Assembly (NCBI RefSeq): GCF_947623445.1
Contig: NC_135244.1
Span: 20,584,860 to 20,648,859 of the forward strand
Direction: 5' to 3'
Length of the DNA: 64,000 nt
DNA from: Clavelina lepadiformis
Lineage: Eukaryota > Chordata > Ascidiacea > Aplousobranchia > Clavelinidae
The translations under genes were made by a program, and so were the position numbers. Within the stretch, counting starts at the first letter, position 1. Each line of letters opens with the position of its first letter. Below the pieces are notes generated by a model. The model saw only the letters and a program-made list of their open reading frames with translations, searched no databases and was not told the origin of the DNA. Positions 11,662 to 24,798 of this stretch are shown one piece after another.

Positions 11662-13366
11662 GATCCTTACTTGCAGATATCCAAAGGCACCTACGACGAC
11701 GACGACAAAAACTGCCCTAACGATGACAAAGTGCTGATTTTTTGCCCGGCTTTAATCATGCGCTCTCCAGCCTCAAATGTTTCGTCTAAACATGAAAACA
11801 AACCTTTCACGAAATTATTACGTCACTGTTTATGATCACGTTTCTTTGCTGCTAGAAGCTGTCGTGCGTGACCAGCCAAAATAAAACGATGACCTACGCA
11901 ATTTGCCGCTGGCTTGTATAGTCCTTAAAATGCCTACATACTTGCTGTTGGGTTTCTGCAATAAGACTTAGATTTTATACAATCGTGGCATGTTTTGAGA
12001 GTATCAAACTATAACCGGCCGGCTTTTGAAGATCCAATCGTGTTACTCAACTGCAAAATTGAAAGTGACTGTTTCACAGTAATTTGGTCACGTCACCCGT
12101 TATTGAACGTAGATTGTTATGTTAGTTAGGACAATGGGTATCCAATAAGTTGCTTTAAGTTCTTTCGGTTGCATTGACGTAGTAACTCATTAAATTACCT
12201 CATTAACTATAGAATAGAAGTTAACTTTATGTTGGGTTAAGGTTTGTTTGGTTACCAAGTTATAAGTAACAACCAAATTAGGCTTCACAACGAACCAAGA
12301 AAAATATTTTTGAATGCATAATTTTTTTTTGTGAAAGCGGATTCGCTTTGATGATGTTCGCCATTCACATGCTTATTGCTGAAGTAGTTTCTTGGTTCTA
12401 ATCTTCTTTTTAGTTTAAATCCTTTACTTTTTCGTTTTACTTTTCTCTCTCGACAAACGCTTTAATAACTACAGCCTTCTGCATGTAAGCAATCTGTTTA
12501 TAATATTCATGAATTGAAGTTCCAAATCTACTCAGTTCTGATAGTTTCACAGCTTACTACTGTAATGTATATTCTGTAAGGGAAATATATGGTACCCGCC
12601 AACCGTTGCTTCTTGTTACCGCAATTTTTGGTAATATGACGCGCTTGGTTACGACGACCTGCGCGAGCACACAGCATATTGATTTCGGGGAAAATGTTGG
12701 AGGAGCGAGTTATACGACGCGGAATGACAGTAGAGTCACAACTGGTGCATTGCGGTATTAGAGAAATTCTATTTTTGTTAAGCGGTTGCAATCACTGAAG
12801 AAGCTTACATGTTTCTAATACACAGCGGTTTAGTGCATTTATATGCGTATTATTTCCTCCCATACGTACGACAAAAAAACGGGGAAAACACAGAACAGCA
12901 GCGCAACGCTCGGGACTTGAAGTCAAGAAAAAACATGTGGTCAGATTGTGATACTATATTATGGTCAATCTAGATCACTAAACACCAGTCAGTCACACGA
13001 TTCGCGCTGGTTCGCAATTTGCCCACGTAGTTTGTGCATTTACTTTATTTGTCAAAAAATGGTCACGAAGATGCATCACAGGATGCATTAAAATACTTAC
13101 AACATATGTAGCGATTGTGCTAGCCTATACCGCTCTGCTAAAATCAACCATAGTGATGTGACCAACTTACACCTCAATGGATGATCACTATGTTCAGTGT
13201 TAAAATAAGAAAGAATCGCAATAGACTCTGCTTTGTGGCGCCCAGTAGCGGCAAGCTATAGTCACTGCATGTATCAACATTGTGTAGGTTATAACTTGTT
13301 GCCTACGTTTAATTTGTTCACTTTTTTATCCATTGAGCCAAATTAAGCTTCGCCCGTAGCGTGGAG
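11662..13366. other. Spacer between ClC copies 1 and 2, no gene seen
   Basis: This spacer contains the 5' flank of copy 1 and the 3' flank of copy 2. I searched the minus strand next to 13366 for CBS-domain exons that would complete copy 2 and saw none. The longest open frames (for example 12528-12791, minus) do not resemble a known family and lack splice context. Confidence 0.45.
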
Positions 13367-14745
13367 TCACGGAGTATCTGTCAAACTAATTTTTCTGTCT
13401 TGTAGTTTTTTACTTTTCGTATCATCAGCGACTGATAGCTCTGAACTTGTAGGTGCAATTTCATGAAGTAGGTCGTGATAAAGCGAATGTTTGTAAATGC
13501 AGTCGCCAACCCACTTCGAAGTAATCACGGCAGTCATCAAAGGTAAGAGAAAGCTTGTGTCGTTTGTGATTTCAAGCTGCAAGAGAAACCAACGTTCTGG
13601 CAATAAACCAATGACAACAAATTATATGTAATGAAACTATATGTAAATTGGACCAAGCTTGGACATCTTTGTCGAGCACAATCTTACCATTCGCTATGGG
13701 CCGTTGCACAAACCGTAAATACGGACTTACATGGAACCTGAAGTTTGGAAAACGTAAGTAGGCCTACACCCGTTTCTCGATTTTCTTTATTACCATGACA
13801 ACAGTGAGTGACACTGTCAAGTGAGAGACGCCACCGAAGAAAGCCGCCGCGCCAATCACCGCCATGGCACCAGGGTCAATCCAGGCCCAACTTGGTTCCA
13901 CTGCTGGTGAAAGAACTCCGAACCAGAGTACCATTAACTGACCTACAATGCGCCCCATGCTTCCACCAATGAATCTGAATTGTACACATCAGTTACCTCA
14001 GAGTGAGTGTTTTTCACGTCGATATGGCATGAGTTGGTACTTTTAAAGCTAACTTGCACATATATTTGGTTCGTTGCTAGTTAATACAATTAATCACCTG
14101 GGGTTGTGATTTATGTAACCAGTGTTTTTTAAAGATGTTCCTGGGGACCAAAATGGTTACTTGTATTTTTCTAACTATCTCTCAAAATTGACACTTCTAC
14201 AACTTCAGCAATAACATTTAAAAGATGGGGTCTCTTACAAGTTGTTAGCAGTCACCAAAGTTAAGCATTAAAGAAAAAAACTGTATGTGACCATGACAAA
14301 CTCACAGCATTGGAACGACGAGCCCCGATGCTATTCGAGGACTGGCCGCCAAACAAGCAAAGAAGAAATAAACGACCAGAATAGCACAAAGAAGACCAAT
14401 TTGATCAAACTGATTGTGAGTCCCATTCGAAAACAAATGTTTGATGGCCTCTTCGTCAGTTCCATACAAAAGTGTGGCGGCTTTTAATGAAGAAATGGAT
14501 TAAATGTTGATACATTTATGTATTGAATGCAAACAAGTTTAATACACAAACTTAAAAAGCTGCAACTTAAGATAAGTGAAATGGTATCATAACGTTAAAA
14601 TGATAAATGAATATTTGCGTTGCCGTTTCTCACTGGAGAAGAATGTGAGAAACTTTTTACCTTGACTGAACGACTTATTGTTCACTGTGTATAAATCATC
14701 CACAATCCAACTTGTGCCCTTTGGACAGGTATAGCGCTTTACATT
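13367..14745 (-). pseudogene. ClC-6-like copy 2, 5'-truncated duplicate of the membrane-domain 3' exons
   Basis: Visible exons, all in open frame: 14661 to about 14745 (partial), 14306-14480, 13794-13974 and 13367-13576 (stop). They match the last four exons of copy 3, including introns, at high identity. They encode the end of the transport domain: SGLVVPML, then [15 protein letters not shown], then the R-helix SLYHD. The homology stops abruptly near 14745, inside the first of these exons, and no exons for the first half of the channel lie to the right. The tail after SLYHD is short and has no CBS domains. It is either a recent truncated pseudogene or a set of alternative 3' exons. The frames are intact, so decay is not proven. 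Confidence 0.65.
13477..14745. repeat. Tandem duplication unit, left copy (pair 16044-17327)
   Basis: This block and 16044 to about 17327 agree in exons and introns alike, for example in the intron text GGGGTTGTGATTTATG. The right breakpoint falls inside an exon, just past TATAGCGCTTTACAT. To the left, both copies continue into diverged last-exon tails. The pair explains the origin of ClC copy 2. Confidence 0.75.
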
Positions 14746-15854
14746 GGTCATTAAAGGTTTAAACGTAAATACCCATTTCAGCAACTTGCAAGCATTCAAT
14801 ACACGAATTCAACCAGTCGCTATTCAAAATTCTCTTTTGTGCTGTTATTGTCGAACTTCCAACTTTCGATTACAGAGCAATATTGCAGGGAGGAACCACG
14901 TGCTTCAGGCGTCTAGACTCTAGACTCAAGATGACGAACAGCGTGGTTTGGAAACCAAAATTGAGGAAGTTAGGACAAAAAATGGAACCAAACTGTAAAT
15001 TGATTTTAACAGTCGTCTCAAAGTAGGTGGGTCACAAAATTTCACGTCTTTTAATTCTTTGCATAATAACCACGCCGACAGACGTGTTATAGTTCAGCTC
15101 CGCACTATATTGAATTGTTTTTAGTTGTGTTTTTAGATATTGTTTATATTTAGATGTATTTCACCTACAATGAGTGACTGTGTGTTTTATGCTATTACCG
15201 GTATTCCACTTGTGGTGCTCTTTATCGTTTTTAGTAAGTTTTAGATACACCTACAGCCCTACACGTTTTACGCTATTCCCTACAATTACTCCTGCCAAGG
15301 CAGGTTACGCTGCCCGCAATTTCTTTTCTCGTCGATTAACTATGGTTGATTGCACGGTGGTTTGGTGAGCAAGAGTTGACTTTATATTTTACGTTTAAAG
15401 TTTTAAAGAAAAGGCCGGTGTTTTTACTGACGACGATGAGCAATACCGTTGTTTTTATTCCACACTAGTTAAGAGAGTTAATGTTATTAAAAGTTTGAAT
15501 TTGGCAAAAATTGGACTGGTCGATAAGTGGGAATGACCAGATGACACAAGATTAGCGTCACAGGTACAGTATTTTTGATGCTACGACAAAATCGAATTTT
15601 TTACTGAATGGTTATTTGTAGTCAGCCTACATATGTGTTCAGTTCAGCTGGTCGACAAAAAACAATAATCATTTGTTTGTTCATTATAGTTACAGCGTCG
15701 TGCCTGGGCTTCTTTGCATAATGCCTTGTCAAACGGCAAGTAGTAAACAATTTTTTTTTCTTTGATTATCGCAAATTTGTAGGTCGTTCATTAGAATAAA
15801 CATTGCACGAACATTTTGTAAATCAACATTTCATATCAAGGAGAAGAGGATTTT
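14746..15854. other. Spacer between ClC copies 2 and 3, no gene seen
   Basis: There is no ClC exon here, which is why copy 2 has no 5' half. The stretch includes the 3' flank of copy 3 and a short palindrome CCTGCCAAGGCAGG near 15292. No RNA gene was recognised. Confidence 0.4.
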
Positions 15855-18800
15855 TCACGCATGTGAATCCAGCAGGCTTGTCTTTTCGTCCACCGAACGA
15901 GTATTGACCCTCGCTTCTTCCCTAGAGTCGCACGGGGAGTCCATCAAACAGTCCTGTCCATTTTGTGACTCTTTATCCACTGTACCATCAACGATCCGTG
16001 GTTCTGTTTCGCTTGAAGTTGAAGTTTCTTCAAGTATATCTTCATAAAGCGAATGTTTGTAAAAGCAGTCGCCAACCCACTTCGAAGTAATCACGGCAGT
16101 CATCAAAGGTAAGAGAAAGCTTGTGTCGTTTGTGATTTCAAGCTGCAAGAGAAACCAACGTTCTGGCAATAAACCAATGACAACAAATTATACTTAAAGC
16201 TACTATATGTAATGAAACTATATGTAAATTGGACCAAGCTAGGACACCTTCTGTCGAGCACAATCTTATCATTCGCCATGGGCCGTTGCACAAACCGTAA
16301 ACACGGACTTACATGGAACCTGAAATTTTAAAAACGTAAGTAGGCCTACACCCGTTTCTCGATTTTCTTTCTTACCATGATAACAGTGAGTGACACTGTT
16401 AAGCGAGAGACGCCACCGAAGAAAGCCGCCGCGCCAATCACTGCCATGGCGCCAGGGTCAACCCAGGCCAAAATTGGTTCCTCTGCTGGTGAATGAACAC
16501 CGCAAACGAGTACCATTAACTGGCCTACAATGCGCCCCATGGTTCCACCAATGAATCTGAATTGTACACATCAGTTAAATCAGAGTGAATGTGTTTCACG
16601 TCGATATGGCATGAGTTGGTACTTTTAACGTTAACTTGCACTTTTATTTGGTTCGTTGCTAGTTAATACAATTAATCACCTGGGGTTGTGATTTATGTAA
16701 CCAGTGTTTTTTAAAGATGTTTCTGGGGACCGAAATGGTTACTTGTATTTTTCTAACTATCTCTCAAAATTGACGCTTCTACAACTTCAGCAATAACATT
16801 TAAAAGATGGGGTCTCTTACAAGTTGTTAGCAGTCACCAAAGTTAAGCATTAAAGAAAAAAACTGTATGCGACCATGACAAACTCACAGCATTGGAACGA
16901 CAAGCCCGGATGCTATTCGAGGACTGGCTGCCAAACAAGCAAAGAAGAAATAAACGCCCAGAATAGCACAGAGAAGACCAACTTGATTAAACTGATGGTG
17001 AGTCCCATTCGAAAACAAATGTTTGATGGCCTCCTCGTCAGTTCCAAACAAAAGTGTGGCGGCTTTTAATGAAGAAATGGATTATATGTTGATACATTTA
17101 TGGAATGAATGCAAACAAGTTTAATGCACGACTTAAAAAGCTGCAACTTAAGATAAGTGAAATGGTGTCATAACGTTAAAATGATAAATGAATATTTGTG
17201 TTGCCGTTTCTCACTTGAGAAGAATGTGAGAAACTTTTTACCTTGACTGAACGACTTATTGTTTACTGTGTATAGATCATCCACAATCCAACTTGTGCCT
17301 TTTGGACAGGTATAGCGCTTTACATCGATCTCTGTCCTCGGAACTGGGTAAATATCTTGTCTTTGGATCACACATTCCGACCTGAATGAAAAATCGTTTC
17401 AGGTCTTAAGCAAGTTCATAAACAGTTTACTTTTTTTGCAGATAAATTTGTTTGCGGAAATATTTTTGTAATTCTTAACTTCAATAGACGCACCTGTTGT
17501 ATGGTGGTTTCGCCATATTACATTCATCAAGAGTACAGATGGGCTTGTAATACTTAATGATTAAGCAAGAACATAACCAGAAAAAGACCTAAAGTGTTTT
17601 TATTCTTTTGCTTAAGATGCTTAAGTTTGCTTTTAGACCAAGTGCACTTATTAATTGACCGCTGAAATATTTTCAGAGCAGCACATAACATATGCATTTT
17701 CTAACATTCCAATATATTTCTAACAACTTGCATTTATTTTTCCATTTTCCATAACTTACCAGCATCACAAAGGGTTCCGAAAAGCATACGAAGACTTCAC
17801 ACAGCCACTTGCAAAAACAGTTTGATATTTTATCACGTTTTTTGATCCACTTTTCAAAGGTGCATTTTCGATATTTTCTGATACATTTATTGAAAACAAT
17901 AAAAGCAGATCCCAAAAATCCTCCGAAACATCCCAGGAAGATGGCAACTACAAACGTTAGAATGTGGGTGGCAATGTCATAGTCTATCTGAAGAAAAGGA
18001 TAGAGGCATTACTGTGCATGGTTTGTAGGCTAACTTATAATGTGTCATATAACAACTTAAAAATAGTGCTTCCTATACAAGAATCTGTGCAAAATGGATG
18101 CGCAGTCCATCTATTAACAGGTACAATATAAAACAATAATGCAAACGGATAGACAAAGTTACGAGAATTTGAAGCACCTGGAACTTAGTTTCGATTTCAA
18201 AGAGGCCTGCTGCCCTTTGCGGTTGGAATCCATTCAAATAAGAGTTGAAGAAATTTGTCGTGAAACAAGCCACTGTACAACAGAAGAAAGTTTTCCAAGT
18301 TAATTCCGATTTCCAAGACGATGACATTTCTTCTATGCTGAAAAGTAATCCTCCAATCGGGGCTCCAAATGCAGATGCGACTCCTGCTGCCACACCGGCC
18401 GAAATGAAGTCTAGTCTGAGTCAACAAAGCGGGTATTAATGACATCAAAGTAAACAGAATACAAAGATTGACAGCATCGTATTTTACTTGTTTCAGTCAG
18501 TTGTACCTGTCTTTTTCCTCGTCCAATTCCTTCAAGCAACTGCATTTCGTGCACATGAAGTTGTAGCACTTAACAAATCCGTCTCCAATCAGACCTCTTT
18601 TGTAAAAAGAATTTTATCGAAATATTAAGAAATTTTCTAATCACTTTATTGCAAAAACTCACCCCATGTGTATCATGGGACCTTCTGGACCGACTGGCAA
18701 TCCCGAAGAGACAGCAAAAATGCAAGAAACAAATTTTCCAACAAGTGTTTTAATAATATTACAACCGTTTTTCATGGGTTCCTGGGCTCGCTTTGGTGAG

Positions 18801-19775
18801 CCCTGGATCTCTGATTTGACACAATTGCAAGAAAAACATTTTGCAAGAAATGTTGTAAGAATATTACAACAACCTTTGTTACGTGGTTCATGGGCTTGCT
18901 TTGGTTTTAAATCCCCCATTACCTCCGGTATCCCCGACCCACCGGCGTCCGGCCAGATCTGCAAACAATTGAAATTTATGTAGGTTCCTGTTATCAATGT
19001 TGCCTATCAAGTATTTCATCTTTTGATTTACCGCCACACAAAATACAGCTACGAACAAGAAAGCGGAACTGATGCCAAGTTTAATTCCAAAAGCATGCCA
19101 TACCCCTCCCTGAAAAGCAGAATGCAGAGTTTTTCAAATAAGATTATAGAACTGATAAACTCCATAAATAGAATGCAAACTAACCTGCAGATGATGGGTC
19201 GTTGCTTCCCATCTTATGTGTGAAAGGGCATGTGTTGACTGATGAACCAACATTCCGACGATTCCAATCAAGAGTCCAAGTGCAAACATTATTATCCAAC
19301 GGGTGCTAAGTTTTGGACAATGTTTGCAACAGCAAGAACATCTGAGAAACAACATCACTTCAGTGATATTGAAACAGATTTTAGTTGGCCATAAAATGAT
19401 AACCCGCGGACTCTTAAAACTCAAGGTGTCACGGTGCCAGTATGAAGTGTTTATTAACTATACAACTGATTTCTTGCTTTGTCGGTTTGCAAAACCAGTT
19501 CAAAATCAAATGCAAAATAACTAATTGCTTTAGCGGGAAGCGTATGCCAATACAGAACTACTGTACAGGTTCAACACAGAGAAAAATCAAATTGCCGACA
19601 AAATCAATATGGAATGCGGCATTCCGAAATGTTTCGAGCTGAACATACACAAAGCGTGTTTCGCTGCAACGTCCAGACAGGAAGTTATTAACCATTTACC
19701 TCCCATTGTTTTCATCGTTTCCTTGAAAGTTAGTCTTCTGATTGTCGTCTGAGCTCGCGATATTGTCTATGCTAC
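15855..19775 (-). CDS. ClC-6-like transporter lacking CBS domains (copy 3)
   Basis: Resolved exons: 19185-19341, 19032-19109, 18663-18958, 18507-18596, 18178-18415, 17760-17987, 17494-17588, 17242-17381, 16888-17062, 16376-16556 and 15855-16142 (stop). Phases match those of copy 1. A likely second exon is 19700-19775; the first and third coding exons are not resolved. The transport core keeps [30 protein letters not shown] and SLYE. The loop between GSGIPE and GPEGP holds an internal tandem duplication. The last exon ends with a hydrophilic acidic tail finishing [11 protein letters not shown], with no CBS domain, whereas copy 1 splices to four more coding exons plus a terminal one. DEKTSLL fits the [DE]xxxL[LI] adaptor-binding sorting signal. 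Function as an endosomal exchanger is inferred from the family. Confidence 0.75.
18740..18905 (-). repeat. Internal tandem duplication inside a ClC exon
   Basis: Two diverged copies of about 60 bp (near 18740-18797 and 18847-18906) lie within exon 18663-18958. Both carry the plus-strand pattern AATATTACAA, then CATGGG, then CTGGGCTTGCTTTGGT-like text. In protein they give the repeated pattern AxEPxxxGCxNI, separated by about 35 residues. The exon is 51 nt (17 codons) longer than in copy 1, so the reading frame is kept. The decayed copies at 24-36 kb have only one unit. Confidence 0.7.
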
Positions 19776-19883
19776 CTTAAATTAAACCACGATGATTAAG
19801 TATCATTTGCGCAAAACGCTAAAGCGCAGCATCAAGTAAAATATAAAACAAACACGATATAGGACTTTGTTTACAAACTACAA

Positions 19884-19975
19884 TATATTGTATATATATA
19901 TATATAATATATATTATATACTACAATATATTATATATAATACAATACAAACTACAATACATATATTTTGCTATA
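19884..19975. repeat. AT-rich simple repeat
   Basis: This is an alternating TA tract with repeated ACTACAATATATT blocks, a self-complementary low-complexity region upstream of ClC copy 3. Confidence 0.8.
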
Positions 19976-20389
19976 TACAGTCACAGAAAACCTGTTAGCA
20001 AGTTGTCATTCTCCATTGCTACTTTGTTCAAATTTCGCCAGTCTTGCTTACTGTTTGTCAATACTGCAGTACACGCTATAAAGACTAAGTTTAGCAAACG
20101 TTTCTATCAATTCTATGCAACTGTCCTATTTGAAGCAAAGGCCAACAATTAGCGATACAAAATGTACTTTTGCAGGAGCCTTTCGCTGTTGCTAGCCTGC
20201 ATTAGATCAACGATGCAATTACAACGCTTGAGTAGTACAACTGTCACCATCACTTCGGTGATCTATAACTTATCTACTGCCCCGCGTTTTACTGTTATAT
20301 GATGAACTTTTTAGTTCTTTTTCAATTGTCTAAACGTTTCATACACAAAGCATGCATGTAACCTTTAGAGTTAAAAGTTTTTATAACTT

Positions 20390-20900
20390 TAACAAGAGTT
20401 TTTATATCATAAGTTTCTTACAAATTTTCCCAATTTTTCAAAACAAGAGTTTGCTTGAAACCTTGAAAATATCACCAATTAAAGAGCAATTTTGCCAATT
20501 TTGCCGAATGCAATTCACCAGTGATGGACGGCAAGCATAATAGAATTGAACATCTAAGTTAGATAGGCAAGTGTATATTTATGTGTGAGTTTCAATGTTT
20601 GGATGTTAACAAGCGAAAGCTTTGTTGCGATAAAGTGAAAAGTTTTACTTTAATGAACGATAAAAGAAACAAAAATTCTGTTCGCAGTACGTGGCCTCTA
20701 CATGATATGAGACATGAAACTCTGATCTTCGACCGATCTTGCATTCATTTTAAATCTCAAAACGAACATTCTATTACTCAAAAATTCTTTACATAATATT
20801 ATCAGCAATCAAAAATCGCTTAAGTTTTGCAGGTCAGGGAAAAATAGGTTTGAAAAATAACATCACGCGACCGTTGACCGCCGACCACCTAGTCCTAGTG
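20390..20900. repeat. Interspersed repeat family A, partial copy 1
   Basis: This shares with four other places in the window a distinctive block that starts near TTTTTATATCATAAGTTTCT. It runs through GTGATGGACGGCAAGC and GATATGAGACATSAA and ends in repeated GACCGTTGACC. Boundaries are approximate. The short open frame inside it (20581-20796) recurs in the other copies with differences and does not look like a known protein. No terminal repeats were identified, so the class is unknown. Confidence 0.65.
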
Positions 20901-20909
20901 GTCAGTGTG

Positions 20910-21770
20910 GTAATCGCAATAAGTTATGCTTATCTACAATTTTGTTATTCATGTATGTGCAGCTGTCAATCAGGGCAACAAACTCAACCACAGAATCATT
21001 CAAATTAAAACCCGTCAAGAATTAAAGACACTCATAATGACGTCACAATACTTCTCTTTCCGAATACTTTGGTATTTCTAACTAAGGCTCATTTTTTACA
21101 CTTTTAAGGTGTAGCTTTACGGTCATGACCTTTTCTTTAGTTTTTTAAGTTTAGTCAAACAATTCAGATTTTATATCATAAGTTTCTTACAGAGTTTCCT
21201 TAATTTTTCAAAACATGAATTTATAAGAAGCCAAAAAATATCACCAAGCAAAGAGCAATTTTTCCAATTTTGCCGAGTGCAATTCACCAGTGATGGACGG
21301 CAAGCATAATAGAATTGAACACCCAAGTTAGAAAGACAAGTGTATAGTTATGCGTGAGTTTCAATGTTTGGTTGTCACGAGAAGCTTTGTTACGATAAAA
21401 GGGAAAAGTTTTACATTAATGACCGATTAAACAAATAAAAATTCTCTTCACAGCAAACAAGGTGTTCCCTTTACATGATATGAGACACCAATCTCTGATC
21501 GTCGACCGCTTATAGGTTTATTCTAATTCTCAAACACTCATTTTATCAACTAAACAATCTCAAGATCAGCAGAAAACAAACTTGAAAAACCCCGTCACGC
21601 GACCATTGACCTCTGTATGACGTAGAACCGAGTTATTCCCCAACTTGTGGTTTGTCCTACCATTATCGAGTATGGGAAGACAAATTTGGAAATTATGCGG
21701 ACACGATTTATTGGTACATTATATAGCTAATCTTTTGCTAAAAGGGTCTCCACAAAACTTCACACCACAT
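20910..21770. repeat. Interspersed repeat family A, copy 2
   Basis: This is a longer, more diverged copy directly following copy 1. It includes the 5' part (AATAAGTTATG, then ACTCATAATGACGTCA) and the 3' part (GACACGATTTATTGG, then CTCCACAAAACTTCAC). Head-to-tail arrangement with copy 1. Confidence 0.65.
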
Positions 21771-22421
21771 CGGCTTATACCAGCGCGGAGTTAATTACTA
21801 TTGCGTCGCGGTTTTCTTGCTTACCAAGGGTTTGCTTTGTATTGGCTGGTACCGTTCGCGTGCATGACGTCTTGTTAAATTAAAGGAGTTAAATTAATTA
21901 AACTCACTCCATCAAAATAATTATCTCAATGATATAAACTTTAAGTAAAGGTATTTCAAAAATGTTACGTTCAAACAACAAAACAGTTACTTACTAATTT
22001 ACTTAATGTTAGCGATCTGATTTAAATTTAACTTGTTAAAACTCAAGCTGATTGAAGTTCTTGATCGTTCAAACTACTTCTATTAATTATGTATAAACCT
22101 ATTTAGTTCTCCACAGTTGAAAACAAACTAGCAAACGATAACGTTTGTAAAAAAACTCATAGCAAACTTTCAGCTGATGTAAAACTGGATATGTTTAAAA
22201 CTTAAATGAAAATAAAACTTTTAAACGTACGCACTAATTAAAGCGATCAAATACTAGTAAAACGAACATGTAAAAATTTTTTTAGAAAACGATTTATTAT
22301 TAATAAAATATTAATATTGTGGAGTACTAATTACTCAAAAAGAACCATTGATAGTGAAAATCAGTTATACTTATAATATAACTTATATATTCAGTTTTCA
22401 CTGCGTTATGCTATGCCGTGA
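21771..22421. other. AT-rich intergenic DNA
   Basis: Very AT-rich spacer before the first large duplicated segment. No frame, RNA gene or clear repeat end was recognised. Confidence 0.4.
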
Positions 22422-23559
22422 ATCCTGTATATGGTTTTGGTAATCCTGTGTAAATTTCGACTTCAACTCTTATTTTAATTTTGTTACTTTCTTTACTTCA
22501 TTTTGTTTTTCTTTAATTATTCTTAACGTGAATTATTTCTGGGTTAGTTGGCCGTATTAATATTTCATCGTTCTAGAGCACCACTCTATAGTTAAACACT
22601 TTCACGTTTTAAACTTGCTCATTAGTTATTTTTGAGCGTAAAATTTTCCTTTTAAATAATTAATTAGCACCATAGCAACATACATTTTTCGCTCCATATA
22701 CTCAATAGCGAAAAATTAGCGTCAAGATAACACGCAAGTATGCGACCGTTAAATATTGCGTTTCCTAGAATACAGTATCTCCGATTGTTGTCACTCACAG
22801 GCGAGAAGTTTTTCATGCTGAACTGGCTGATGGCTCTGATGAACTGATTGCAAAACAGCAAAACGGACGGTAATGTACAGAAGTTGACTGGTACGCAAAG
22901 AAAGCTGATCAGAAGAAAAACTGTGATATCAAAGGTCGCTCATCATGCCCAGGTTTGATATTCTGATGATATTCTTTGTTATAAAATTTAGTACTTCCAC
23001 TGTTAAAATTAGAGATTCCACTTGGCTATATTAAAACGCTGCGTTTTCTAATATTCAGTAACTTCGAGGTTTGATGTTTTGTGCACGTTAAAGCCTCCCA
23101 TGAGCGCCATTTATTTTTTGCAAGAATGTGAAAGTTAAACGTCGAACACCGAAAAGTGATTTTGAAAACAAGTGAAGAAAAGATGGCGTTGACCTCGAAC
23201 ATTTTTTAATCAAACTCATCAGAAAAAACGTTCCAGCGCTTTTTACCACAGCTCCTCATTCCTCCAAATGGCAACGATGAAAAGAAATTAGCAATAATTA
23301 AACTTCACAAAAAGTGGGCGGATATCGAAGGAAAAAGCTATTTTATGGTAAAACTAAGATCGGCTGGGCTATGTAAAAGGTCATTGGCCGCATGTGCATG
23401 TTATTTATATTAACCCGTACTTCGTAATAAAACAAAAGTTCATTCCAATAATTGGGAAATTTTAGAGCAATATCCTTATGTTCAAAGGAGCACAGTTTCA
23501 TGAAAGTTGCCTTGTGACAAATGAATAGCGCAAATACACAGTAGCGTTCTACCGCTACC

Positions 23560-24330
23560 TAATTGTCAGTATGGCGATTGCAATAAGTTATGTCTATCCA
23601 TAACTCTGTCATTCATGTATGTGTGGTATTCAGTTAAATCAAAAAACTCAACCAATCAACCGCAAAATCAATCAAATCAAAACTCGAACCGGGATTAATG
23701 GCACTCATAATGACGTAACAAATACTCTCTTTCCAAATACGTTTGTTTATTGAAATTAATTAAGGCTCATTTTGCAAAAAAATTTGAGGGTTAAATTTAA
23801 CCATAAAGCTTCAGTTTTGTCACAGAATAAGAGTTTTTATATCATAAGTTTCTTATAAAGTTTCCTAAATTTTCAAAACAAGTGTATATTTATGTGTGAG
23901 TTTCAATGTTTGGATGTTAACAAGCGAAAGCTTTGTTGCGATAAAAGCGAAAAGTTTTACTTTAATGAACGATAAAAGAAACAAAAATTCTCTTCGCAAG
24001 ACGTTGCCTTTACATGATATGAGACATCAAGGTCTGATCGTCGACCGATCTTTCATTCATTTTAAATCTCAAAACAAACATTCTATTACTCAAACAATCT
24101 TTACATAATATCATCAGCAATCAAAAATCATTTAAGTTTTGCAGATCAGAAACAAATAAGTTTGAAAAATCCCATCACGCGACCGTTGACCGTTGACCGC
24201 TGTTTGACCTAACACGGAGTTATTGTACAAATTTTATCTTGTACGGGAAGCCGAATTTGGAAACTGTGCCGACACGATTTATTGGTTTAAAGTTAATCGT
24301 TTTCTAAAAAGATAAATCTCCACAAACACT
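23560..24330. repeat. Interspersed repeat family A, copy 3 (in segment X)
   Basis: Same family as 20910-21770, present here as part of segment X. An internal stretch before the GTGTATATTTATGTGTGAG motif is deleted relative to the copy at 26.5 kb. The GACCGTT unit near its 3' end is present in two tandem copies. Confidence 0.65.
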
Positions 24331-24798
24331 TCACAACCACTGTGTGTGAAACAATTCGTCAAGGATTAGTCCATAGGAAAGAGAAAAAGGAACGCACGGA
24401 TTAGCCACTCGCATGAGCTGACGGTAATAATTCCATCTTTTAAAGTGCATACAGGCTTACAATTCTGGAGTATTACGCAAGAAAATACCCAGCAAAAAAA
24501 CTGAAAACCCCTTTATAAGATAAAATGAAAACTTGTTTGTGGTATCATGCAGCATAAGCTGTTGATAATTGCTTAATACTTAAATACAGTATAAACTTCT
24601 TGTCGTCACTTATTAATGTCCGGGTAGGTTTCCTTCCTTCCGGGTAGGTTTCACTTGCTCTGGTAATGGTAAAATCCAGCACCAATTAACCTACTGTGAT
24701 AAAAATGAAAAAGAAATCATTTACCTATTGAAAATAGTCAACTTTATAGGAAGAATTTGTAACAAAGTTTACTTACATATTCTGTTTTTATAAACCAG

